A stretch of DNA of 64,000 nucleotides. Source: Geodermatophilus amargosae (GTDB lineage: Bacteria; Actinomycetota; Actinomycetes; Mycobacteriales; Geodermatophilaceae). This document shows, in pieces, positions 57,401 to 64,000 of this stretch. Each line of letters opens with the position of its first letter. Position 1 is the stretch's first letter. Under the pieces are notes generated by a model, which saw nothing but the letters and a program-made list of their open reading frames with translations, was not told where the DNA came from and did not search any database. Where the stretch lies: NCBI RefSeq assembly GCF_900116515.1, contig NZ_FPBA01000022.1:1-64000 (forward strand), read 5' to 3'. Position numbers and translations under genes: made by a program.

Positions 57401-59980
57401 GTGGCGGTGGCCGACGACTTCAGCCGGCCCCAGGCGGCGGCGCCGGCGTACGACCGGCAGCCCCCGCAGGACGTCGCGGCGGAGCAGTCTGTGCTCGGCG
57501 GCATGCTGCTGAGCAAGGACGCGGTCGCCGACGTCGTCGAGGTGCTGCACGGCGCCGACTTCTACCGGCCGGCGCACCAGGTGATCTTCGACTGCATCCT
57601 CGACCTGTACGGCCGGGGTGAGCCGGCCGACGCGATCACCGTCGCCGCGGAGCTCAACCGCACCGACCAGCTGTCGAAGATGGGCGGCGCAGTTTACCTG
57701 CACACCCTGATCGCCTCGACACCGACGGCGGCCAACGCCGGCTACTACGCCGCCATCGTGGCCGAGCAGGCGGTGCTGCGGCGGCTGGTCGAGGCCGGCA
57801 CCCGCGTGGTCCAGCTGGGCTACGGCGCGGCCGGCGGCAAGGGCGACGTCGACGACATCGTCGACCGCGCCCAGCAGGAGATCTACGACGTCACCGAGAA
57901 GCGCATGAGCGAGGACTACTCGCGCCTCGAGGACGTCCTGCAGCCGACGATGGACGAGCTCGACGCCATCGCCTCCCGGGGCGGTACCGCCCGCGGCGTG
58001 CCCACCGGGATCCGTGACCTCGACGAGCTGACCAACGGCCTGCAGGCCGGTCAGATGGTCGTCATCGCCGCCCGACCCGGTGTGGGCAAGGCCCTGGCGC
58101 TGGACACCCCGATCGCCACGCCCGCGGGCTGGACGACGATGGGTGAGATCCGGGTCGGTGACCGTGTCCTGGGCGTCGACGGACGCCCCACGACGGTCGT
58201 CGCCGCCACCGACGTGATGACCGACCGGCCCTGCTACGAGGTGCACTTCTCGGACGGCACGGTGATCGTGGCCGACGCGCAGCACCAGTGGGTCACCACC
58301 GACCGTGCCGCCCGCCGGCTCGGCGAGCGGGGTGAGGCCCGGGTCCGGACCACCGAGGAGCTGGCCCGCACGGTCCGCTGCGCCACGGCCGACCAGCGGC
58401 TCAACCACGCCGTGGCCAACGCAGCTCCGTTGGACCTGCCGGCCGCCGACCTCCCCGTCCCGCCGTACGCGCTGGGTGTGTGGCTGGGTGACGGGACGTC
58501 GGCCGCAGCCCAGTACACGAGCGCCGACCCCGAGATCGCGGCCTACATCGAGGGCGAGGGCCTGGTCGTCCTCCCGACGGGCGTTGACCGGCGCTACTCG
58601 CTGCGGCTGCCTGCCCGTCCCGCGCCGGCCGAGCGGCCGTGCCCGATGTGCGGCGAGCCGTTCGTCCCGCGGACCTCGCAGGTCCAGACGTGCGGCAAGA
58701 CGTGCGGCGGCCGGCTGCGCGCCGGCGGCGGCGTGGGCCTGCAGGCCTCCTGCCCCGACTGCAGCGGCCCGTCGAGCGGCATGGCGCAGTGCCAGGCGTG
58801 CCGGGACGAACACGGCACCGTGAAGGGCCTCCTGCGCACCCTGGGCGTGCTCGACGACAAGCACATCCCGACGTCGTACCTCCGCGCGTCGGTGGCGCAG
58901 CGGCGGGCGCTGCTGGCCGGCCTGCTCGACACCGACGGCACCGTCACGCCGAGCGGGGCCGTCCAGTTCGCCGTCACCAACCGCCGGCTGGCCGAGGACG
59001 CCCGCGAGCTGATCGCCGGCCTGGGTCACCGGGTGAAGCTGAGCACCGAACGGGTGCGCGGCCGGTCCGAGGCGTCGTCCACCTGCTACACGCTGACGTT
59101 CAGCACCGACGACGAGGTCTTCCGCCTCGAGCGCAAGAAGCTGGTGCACAAGGAGCGGGGTGCCCGTACGTACACGGCCCGCGGCGTCCGATTCGTCACC
59201 GACGTGCGCCCGGTGGCCGGCGTCCCCGTGCGCTGCATCCAGGTCGACGCCGCCGACTCGCTGTTCCTCGCCGGCCGGAGCTTCGTCCCCACGCACAACT
59301 CCACGCTGGGGCTCGACATCGCGCGGTCGGCCACGGTGAAGCACAACATGCCGGCGGTCATCTTCTCGCTCGAGATGAGCAAGCACGAGATCACGATGCG
59401 TCTGCTCTCGGCCGAGGCGAAGGTGCCGCTGCACCACATGCGCGCCGGCACGCTGTCGGACGAGGACTGGTCGAAGCTGGCCCGCCGGATGGGCGAGGTC
59501 GCCGACGCGCCGCTCTACATCGACGACTCACCGAACATGACGATGATGGAGATCCGGGCCAAGGCGCGCCGGCTCAAGCAGCGTAACGACCTCAAGCTCG
59601 TGGTCATCGACTACCTCCAGCTGATGACCTCGGGCAAGCGCGTCGAGAGCCGCCAGCAGGAGGTCTCGGAGTTCTCCCGTGCGCTCAAGCTGCTGGCCAA
59701 GGAGCTCGAGGTCCCGGTCATCGCGATGTCGCAGCTCAACCGAGGATCCGAGCAGCGTCAGGACAAGAAGCCGATGCTGTCCGACCTCCGTGAGTCCGGC
59801 TCGATCGAGCAGGACGCCGACATGGTCATGATGATCCACCGCGAGGACATGTACGAGAAGGAGTCCCCGCGGGCCGGCGAGGCCGACATCATGCTGGTCA
59901 AGCACCGCAACGGCCCGACGGCCAACGTCACCGTCGCCTTCCAGGGCCACTACAGCCGCTTCGTCGACATGGCGAACTAG
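57401..59980 (+). CDS. dnaB: Replicative DNA helicase DnaB, interrupted by an intein
   Basis: An 859-residue precursor from GTG 57401 (GGGAGGT upstream), starting VAVADDFSRPQ. Removing the 403-residue intein leaves a 456-residue helicase, the normal size. The N-terminal domain has QPPQDVAAEQSVLGGMLLS. The P-loop ARPGVGK is cut after Lys230 and resumes with STLGLDIARS, so no ATPase can form before splicing. The remainder has VIFSLEMSK, VVIDYLQLMTS and QLNRGSEQR. DnaB unwinds DNA at the fork and would be loaded by DciA. Mycobacterial DnaB proteins also carry P-loop inteins. Confidence 0.98.
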   Translation: MAVADDFSRPQAAAPAYDRQPPQDVAAEQSVLGGMLLSKDAVADVVEVLHGADFYRPAHQVIFDCILDLYGRGEPADAITVAAELNRTDQLSKMGGAVYLHTLIASTPTAANAGYYAAIVAEQAVLRRLVEAGTRVVQLGYGAAGGKGDVDDIVDRAQQEIYDVTEKRMSEDYSRLEDVLQPTMDELDAIASRGGTARGVPTGIRDLDELTNGLQAGQMVVIAARPGVGKALALDTPIATPAGWTTMGEIRVGDRVLGVDGRPTTVVAATDVMTDRPCYEVHFSDGTVIVADAQHQWVTTDRAARRLGERGEARVRTTEELARTVRCATADQRLNHAVANAAPLDLPAADLPVPPYALGVWLGDGTSAAAQYTSADPEIAAYIEGEGLVVLPTGVDRRYSLRLPARPAPAERPCPMCGEPFVPRTSQVQTCGKTCGGRLRAGGGVGLQASCPDCSGPSSGMAQCQACRDEHGTVKGLLRTLGVLDDKHIPTSYLRASVAQRRALLAGLLDTDGTVTPSGAVQFAVTNRRLAEDARELIAGLGHRVKLSTERVRGRSEASSTCYTLTFSTDDEVFRLERKKLVHKERGARTYTARGVRFVTDVRPVAGVPVRCIQVDAADSLFLAGRSFVPTHNSTLGLDIARSATVKHNMPAVIFSLEMSKHEITMRLLSAEAKVPLHHMRAGTLSDEDWSKLARRMGEVADAPLYIDDSPNMTMMEIRAKARRLKQRNDLKLVVIDYLQLMTSGKRVESRQQEVSEFSRALKLLAKELEVPVIAMSQLNRGSEQRQDKKPMLSDLRESGSIEQDADMVMMIHREDMYEKESPRAGEADIMLVKHRNGPTANVTVAFQGHYSRFVDMAN
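58091..59299 (+). mobile_element. DnaB P-loop intein, class 3, with LAGLIDADG endonuclease
   Basis: The 403-residue insert runs from Ala1 (GCC 58091) to Asn403 (AAC 59297-59299), followed by Ser+1. It lacks the N-terminal Cys or Ser of ordinary inteins. Instead it has the class 3 set: Trp67 in DAQHQWVTTDR (with His65), Cys382 in PVRCIQVDAADS, and Thr401 in VPTHN. The homing endonuclease has two LAGLIDADG motifs, LGVWLGDGT at 128-136 and LLAGLLDTDG at 274-283, with acidic residues intact. Between them lies a cysteine-rich insert from Cys184 with CPMC, CGKTC, CPDC and CQAC. The element should be able to splice and perhaps still home. Confidence 0.92.
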
Positions 59981-60000
59981 GTCGGCACCCCGCAGGACGG

Positions 60001-60038
60001 ACGAGGGGTCCGGGACCGTGCTGGTCCGGACCCCTCGT
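60001..60038. terminator. Hairpin between dnaB and the DUF3237 gene
   Basis: Perfect 13-base arms at 60001-60013 and 60026-60038 lie between the two convergent stops, with more pairing possible in the loop. Confidence 0.85.
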
Positions 60039-60053
60039 GCGTCGCGACGGTGG

Positions 60054-60515
60054 TCAGGCCACCGCCACCCGGGCCAGGCTCTCCGCCCGCGCGCGGATCT
60101 GACCGCGGGCCATGTTGACCGCGCCGGTCATCCCGTAGACGGTGCGGTTGAGAGCGGCCAGCGAGGGGTCGGCGGTGCGCATCGTCGCCGCGCCGTGGAC
60201 GGGCACGTCGACGTCCGGCCACTCGGTGTCCGGTGTGATCTGGTCCAGGGGCGGTAGCGGGAACGGCGGGTGCAGGTACCCCGTCACCGCCAGCGACACC
60301 GTGGCGCCGGCGGGCAGGCGCACCACCTCCCGCACGTCGAGCACCCCGATCCCGTCGGGCCGGACCAGTAGGTAGTCGGTGCCGGTGACCTGGCCGCCGG
60401 CCATGGGGCCCTCGGTGATGGTCCCCTCTACGCCGACGTCCATCCGCAGGCCCTCGGGCACGACCCCGATCGGCACCATGCCGCTGATCGTCGCCTCCAG
60501 GACGTATCCGTCCAT
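60054..60515 (-). CDS. DUF3237 family protein
   Basis: A 153-residue protein from ATG 60515, chosen because GGAGGAGGGG lies just upstream; an ATG 36 bases further up lacks one. It begins MDGYVLEATISGMVPIG and has TGTDYLLVRPDGIGVLDVREVV, typical of DUF3237 beta-barrel proteins. No signal peptide or membrane span. The role is unknown. It is divergent from the hydrolase gene that follows. Confidence 0.82.
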   Translation of the reverse strand: MDGYVLEATISGMVPIGVVPEGLRMDVGVEGTITEGPMAGGQVTGTDYLLVRPDGIGVLDVREVVRLPAGATVSLAVTGYLHPPFPLPPLDQITPDTEWPDVDVPVHGAATMRTADPSLAALNRTVYGMTGAVNMARGQIRARAESLARVAVA

Positions 60516-60648
60516 GGTCCCCTCCTCCGGTCGACAGAACGGTGCGTCCATGGCAGCGCCGGCGGTGGCCGGGCAGAAGAGGTGCTGGTCCTGAGTGGTG
60601 AAGAGCCGTCGCGCCGCTCACTGAGCGCTCGGACGGCAGCACACCGTG

Positions 60649-60662
60649 TTCCACGTGGATCC
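60649..60662. promoter_or_regulatory. Degenerate parS-like site
   Basis: GTTCCACGTGGATC matches 12 of 14 positions of the palindrome GTTCCACGTGGAAC found upstream of parA. It lies between divergent genes 34 kb from parA. Weaker than the other four. Confidence 0.4.
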
Positions 60663-60717
60663 GCAGCGGCCGGGCGCCGCGGTCCGTCCCGCGCGGCGGT
60701 CTGCGGCACCGGCGATG

Positions 60718-60733
60718 TGTGATGCGCCTCACC
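60718..60733. promoter_or_regulatory. Crp/GlxR-like site upstream of the hydrolase gene
   Basis: TGTGATGCGCCTCACC matches TGTGAN6TCACA at nine of ten defined positions. It lies 45-60 bases before the start codon, a usual place for a cAMP-receptor-type regulator. Confidence 0.5.
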
Positions 60734-60741
60734 GGCGGCTA

Positions 60742-60759
60742 GGAAGGACCGGTCCTTCC
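60742..60759. promoter_or_regulatory. 18-base perfect palindrome upstream of the hydrolase gene
   Basis: GGAAGGACCGGTCCTTCC is a perfect palindrome lying between the Crp-like site and the ribosome-binding site. It could be an operator or a short leader hairpin. Its regulator is unknown. Confidence 0.5.
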
Positions 60760-60777
60760 CTTCCATCTGGAGATGCC

Positions 60778-62703
60778 TTGCAGCAACGACGCTGGCACCG
60801 CGCGACCTCCTCGCTCGTCGGTGCACTGGCCCTCACGGCCACCGTGGGGATCACCGCCACCCCGGCGGCCGCCACCCCACACAAGGCCGAGCCCCTCTCG
60901 GTCTTCCCGTCCGACACCCTCACCGTGCACGACCCCGCCCAGATCACCGGGCGGCGCGTCAACCTGCCGCTGGAGGGCTGCGGTCAGCCCATCGCCTGCG
61001 GCCTCGTCGCCGAGCTCAACGAGCTCGACGGCTTCGACCTCGACCCGCGCATCGCCGTCCGCTTCAGTGGGCCGGTCGACCCGGCTCAGGTCGCCGCCCG
61101 GATCACGGTGCAGGAGGCCCACGGCGGGTGGCGCACGGGCGTCGACCGCGTCGTGTGGGACCCGGCGACGAACACGCTCTACGCCCACCCGGCCGAGCAG
61201 CTCCGCCCGTCGACCACGTACAAGCTGCGCGTGCAGGGCGGGCCGGCGAACAAGGCCGTGCATGACACCTTCACGACGCTGAGCGCCACCGACGGCCTGC
61301 TCGACATCCGCGAGCAGATCGACACCGGCGCGGCGTTCGGCAGCACCGGCATCACCCCCGGCCTGCGGGTGGAGGGCGCCTTCCCCGTGGCCGGCACGAC
61401 CGTCGCCTACCGGGCGGACAACGCCAACCCGCCGACTCCTCCGGCGACCAACCCCGCCCCCGTGCCCACGCAACAGTTGCCACCGGACAGCACGCTGGTG
61501 TTCGGCTCCTACCTGGCCCCGTCGTGGCTGCAGTCCGACGTCACCATCGCCCAGACCCCGACCGGCGACGACGGCCCGGCACCCGTCGGTGCCGTGCGTC
61601 TGCCGTTCGTCGCCGTCCTCCCGCCCGGCCCGGCGCCCGAGGGTGGCTGGCCGACGGCGATCTACGGCCACGGCTTCACCCAGTCGACGACCAACGTCTT
61701 CCTCGCCGCGACGACCAACGCCCGCGCCGGCCTCGCCACGATCGGCACGAACGTGGTCGGGCACGGGTTCGGACCCGGCAGCACCTACGTGGTGACCCGG
61801 GACGGCGTGACGACGGAGCTGGGCGCCTACGGGCGCGGGGTCGACCAGACCGACGCCGACAGCACCATCGGCAGCACCGAGGGCTCCTCGGCCACGGGTG
61901 CCGCCTCGGCGCAGTCCTCGCGGGACGCGCTGCGGCAGACCGCCGCGGACGTCATGACGCTGGCCCGCTCCCTCGGCGCCACGACCGCCGACAGCGTCGG
62001 CACGGCGGCGTTCTCGGGGGAGGACGTCACCTACTTCGGGCAGAGCTTCGGCGGCATCTACGGGACCCTGGTCACCGGTGCCGACGACGACATCACCCGG
62101 TCGGTGCTCAACGTGCCGGGGAGCCCGATCACCGAGATCGCCCGCCTGTCGCCGTCCTTCCGCCTGCTGACGACGCAGTCACTGCAGGCGGCCGGGCTGC
62201 TCAACCGCCCCGACCTGGCGCCGTACTACTTCCAGGAGCAGCTGCCGCTGCGCGGGGAGGGCCCGGTGACCCTGACGGTGCCGGGGGCGTCGGCCATCCA
62301 GGAGTTCCTGGCCCGGTCCACCTGGCTGTCCCGGCCGGGCAGCCCGGAGACCTTCTCGCCGCTCATCGAGCCGGAGCGGGTCGTCGTGCAGGTCGCCTTC
62401 GGTGACCAGACGGTGCCCAACCCGACGTCGTACACCCTCGTCGACGCGGGTGACCTGTGGTCGCGGACCAGCCTCTTCCGCAACGACATCTCGCCGACGC
62501 CGCTGCAGAACCCGCACTCCTTCCTGCTCACGCTCACCGACGAGTCGGCGTTGCAGGGGCAGGCGCAGGTGGCGGCGTTCCTGGGTGCGGGACAGGTCGT
62601 CGACCCGGACGGGCCGGCGCCGGTCTGGGAGGTGCCGATCGTGGACCCATCGGTGCTGCTGCCGCTGAACTACCCGTTCCCCGCGGTGGACGACCAGTTC
62701 TGA
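60778..62703 (+). CDS. Secreted alpha/beta hydrolase with Ig-like domain
   Basis: About 641 residues from TTG 60778, chosen because CTGGAG lies five bases upstream and the signal peptide (RRWHRATSSLVGALALTATV) then sits at the N-terminus with AAATP after it. An ATG five bases earlier is out of frame. The first domain, to about residue 150, looks like a bacterial Ig-like fold (DPRIAVRFSGPVDPAQVAARI). The hydrolase has TAIYGHGFTQST for the oxyanion region and the nucleophile in YFGQSFGGIYG. It resembles secreted lipase or esterase proteins with a virulence-type N-terminal domain. Substrate unknown. Confidence 0.85.
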   Translation: MQQRRWHRATSSLVGALALTATVGITATPAAATPHKAEPLSVFPSDTLTVHDPAQITGRRVNLPLEGCGQPIACGLVAELNELDGFDLDPRIAVRFSGPVDPAQVAARITVQEAHGGWRTGVDRVVWDPATNTLYAHPAEQLRPSTTYKLRVQGGPANKAVHDTFTTLSATDGLLDIREQIDTGAAFGSTGITPGLRVEGAFPVAGTTVAYRADNANPPTPPATNPAPVPTQQLPPDSTLVFGSYLAPSWLQSDVTIAQTPTGDDGPAPVGAVRLPFVAVLPPGPAPEGGWPTAIYGHGFTQSTTNVFLAATTNARAGLATIGTNVVGHGFGPGSTYVVTRDGVTTELGAYGRGVDQTDADSTIGSTEGSSATGAASAQSSRDALRQTAADVMTLARSLGATTADSVGTAAFSGEDVTYFGQSFGGIYGTLVTGADDDITRSVLNVPGSPITEIARLSPSFRLLTTQSLQAAGLLNRPDLAPYYFQEQLPLRGEGPVTLTVPGASAIQEFLARSTWLSRPGSPETFSPLIEPERVVVQVAFGDQTVPNPTSYTLVDAGDLWSRTSLFRNDISPTPLQNPHSFLLTLTDESALQGQAQVAAFLGAGQVVDPDGPAPVWEVPIVDPSVLLPLNYPFPAVDDQF

Positions 62704-62719
62704 CCGGTCGCTGAACGGC

Positions 62720-62756
62720 GAGGGGCCCGGGACGCGATCAGCGTCCCGGGCCCCTC
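62720..62756. terminator. Hairpin between the hydrolase and desaturase genes
   Basis: Perfect 16-base arms at 62720-62735 and 62741-62756 with a GATCA loop lie between convergent stops. Confidence 0.92.
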
Positions 62757-62771
62757 TGCGTGCGCGGTGCT

Positions 62772-63983
62772 TTATGCGGCGGCGGCCATGGCGGCCTGCT
62801 CGCGGATCAGCGCGCGGCGGACCCTCGGCGCACCGGTGGTCATCTTCCACAGCTTGGCCACCTGCGAGGGCAGGTTGCGCCGGGTCGTGTTCTGCAGCCA
62901 GCCGTTGGGCAGCGACAGCCGGATGATCTTGTGCCAGGCCGAGCCGACCTGCTGCGGCAGCGGCGCCGTGTGGTAGTTCAGGCCGTAGCGGTCGAACAGG
63001 TCGCGGATCTTCGGCGCGATCTCGGCGTACCGGTTGCTCGGCAGGTCCGGGAACAGGTGGTGCTCGATCTGGTGGGACAGGTTCCCGGTCAGGATGTGCA
63101 TCGCCTTCGAGCCGGAGATGTTGGCCGAGCCGAGCATCTGGCGCAGGTACCAGTCCCCGCGGGTCTCGCCCTCGATGGACTTCTTCTCGAAGGTCTCGAC
63201 GCCCTCGGGGAAGTGCCCGCAGAGGATGACCGAGTTCGACCACAGGTTGCGCACGAGGTTGGCGGTGAAGTTCGCCGCCACGGTGGCGAGGAAGTTCGGG
63301 CCCGACAGCAGCGGGTGGATGACGTAGTCCTTGCGCACCTGCCGGCCGATCTTCACCAGCACGGCCTTGGCGCGCGCCCGGAACTCGGGGTCGCCGGTCT
63401 GCTTCTTGGCGACGACGGCGGCCAGCTCGAGGTCGTACGCGGCGATCCCGTACTCGAAGAAGCAGGCGTTGATGAAGCTCCACAGCGGCTGACCGAGGTG
63501 GAAGGGCGACCAGGGCTGGTCCTCGTCGACGCGCATGATGCCGTAGCCGAGGTCGTTGTCCTTGCCGACGACGTTCGTGTACGTGTGGTGCATCTCGTTG
63601 TGCGAGTGCTTCCACTGGTCGGCCGGGCTGGCCATGTCCCACTCCCACGTCGTGGAGTGGATCTTCGGGTCACGCATCCAGTCCCACTGACCGTGCAGGA
63701 TGTTGTGCCCGATCTCCATGTTCTCGAGGATCTTGGCGATCGAGAGGCCGACCGTCCCGGCGATCCAGGCCGGCGGGAAGCCCGAGGCCAGCAGGACGGC
63801 GCGGCTGCCCAGCTCGATCTTGCGGTGGACGTCGATGACCTTGCGGATGTAGCGCGCGTCGGACTCGCCGCGGCTGTCGATCACGCCCTGGCGGATCTCG
63901 TCGAGCTCCTTGCCGATGAGCTCGATGTCCTCGGGGGTGAGGTGCTCGATGGGGTTGACGCTCTTCTTCTGCAGGACGGTCAT
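62772..63983 (-). CDS. Fatty acid (acyl-CoA delta-9-type) desaturase, DesA3-like
   Basis: A 403-residue membrane enzyme from ATG 63983 with AGGAG upstream. It inserts a double bond into fatty acyl chains using a di-iron centre and electrons from a reductase. The three histidine boxes are HNILH at 93-97, HSHNEMHH at 126-133 and HQIEHH at about 304-309. Hydrophobic stretches lie near 65-85 and about 160-230. The start MTVLQKKSVNPIEHL and overall length match the mycobacterial DesA3 stearoyl desaturase group. No partner oxidoreductase is visible before the window ends. Confidence 0.94.
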   Translation of the reverse strand: MTVLQKKSVNPIEHLTPEDIELIGKELDEIRQGVIDSRGESDARYIRKVIDVHRKIELGSRAVLLASGFPPAWIAGTVGLSIAKILENMEIGHNILHGQWDWMRDPKIHSTTWEWDMASPADQWKHSHNEMHHTYTNVVGKDNDLGYGIMRVDEDQPWSPFHLGQPLWSFINACFFEYGIAAYDLELAAVVAKKQTGDPEFRARAKAVLVKIGRQVRKDYVIHPLLSGPNFLATVAANFTANLVRNLWSNSVILCGHFPEGVETFEKKSIEGETRGDWYLRQMLGSANISGSKAMHILTGNLSHQIEHHLFPDLPSNRYAEIAPKIRDLFDRYGLNYHTAPLPQQVGSAWHKIIRLSLPNGWLQNTTRRNLPSQVAKLWKMTTGAPRVRRALIREQAAMAAAA

Positions 63984-64000
63984 GCGATGCGGCTCCTGGG

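Noticed and set aside
57401-58090. Frameshift or truncated dnaB
   Set aside because: The interruption in the P-loop keeps the frame, has splice-junction residues at both ends and leaves a full-length helicase when removed.
60773-61282. ATG-started frame at 60773
   Set aside because: It is out of frame with the hydrolase and has shadow-type composition, although its ATG is close to the ribosome-binding site. The TTG at 60778 gives the signal peptide.

Overview
This window is a stretch of a very GC-rich (clearly above 70 percent) actinobacterial chromosome centred on the replication origin. The gene order closely follows the dnaA region known from mycobacteria and relatives: gyrA-gyrB, a dciA-type gene, recF, gnd, dnaN, dnaA, rpmH, rnpA, yidD, yidC, jag, rsmG, parA, parB, then cwlM, trxA, trxB, murJ, a DUF6049 gene, a NUDIX gene and pcnA, and further on ino1, a padR gene, a DUF5318 gene, ponA, a GT87 gene, rpsF, ssb, rpsR, rplI and dnaB. 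Protein style, heavy GTG-start use and the neighbours fit Geodermatophilaceae (Blastococcus, Geodermatophilus or Modestobacter type); this is inferred from sequence only.

Region 1 (1-5.6 kb) is accessory. It holds the tail of a chemoreceptor, two small unknown genes, a membrane-bound PAS-GGDEF-EAL protein and a decayed tyrosine integrase abutting the 3' end of tRNA-Ala. Region 2 (5.6-11.5 kb) has tRNA-Ala, a DLW-39-type small protein, tRNA-Ile, a DUF3566 membrane protein, gyrA and gyrB. Region 3 (11.7-16 kb) has an SDR/DUF2867 protein, an ABC exporter and an unknown acidic-repeat protein lying between gyrB and dciA.

Region 4 (16-29 kb) is the replication, segregation and protein-insertion core. 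The probable oriC is the 834-base dnaN-dnaA interval. It carries one near-consensus DnaA box and about ten copies of a variant core (TGGGGAC or its complement). Two parS sites lie just before parA, and three more parS or parS-like sequences are spread over 13-61 kb.

Region 5 (29-46 kb) handles the cell envelope and redox balance: a ddl-like ATP-grasp ligase, an aminotransferase, CwlM, TrxA/TrxB, a pseudokinase with a single membrane span, MurJ, a DUF6049 protein, NUDIX, pcnA, a membrane-anchored metzincin, an MFS transporter and a YqgE protein. Region 6 (46-56.9 kb) has a lipoprotein, ino1 with its PadR regulator and a clear operator palindrome, ponA, a GT87 enzyme, endonuclease IV, a probably 5'-truncated secreted protein, and the rpsF-ssb-rpsR-rplI operon.

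Region 7 (56.9-64 kb) contains dnaB, interrupted in its P-loop by a 403-residue intein with class 3 features (Ala1 and the Trp/Cys/Thr set), two LAGLIDADG motifs and an inserted cysteine-rich zinc-finger-like segment. A perfect SOS-box-type palindrome and a consensus DnaA box lie upstream of dnaB. The window closes with a DUF3237 protein, a secreted alpha/beta hydrolase and a DesA3-like fatty acid desaturase.

A recurring trait is a TANNNT-type hexamer 6-8 bases before a start codon that lacks a Shine-Dalgarno sequence, suggesting many leaderless transcripts. Most transcription units end in long perfect hairpins.
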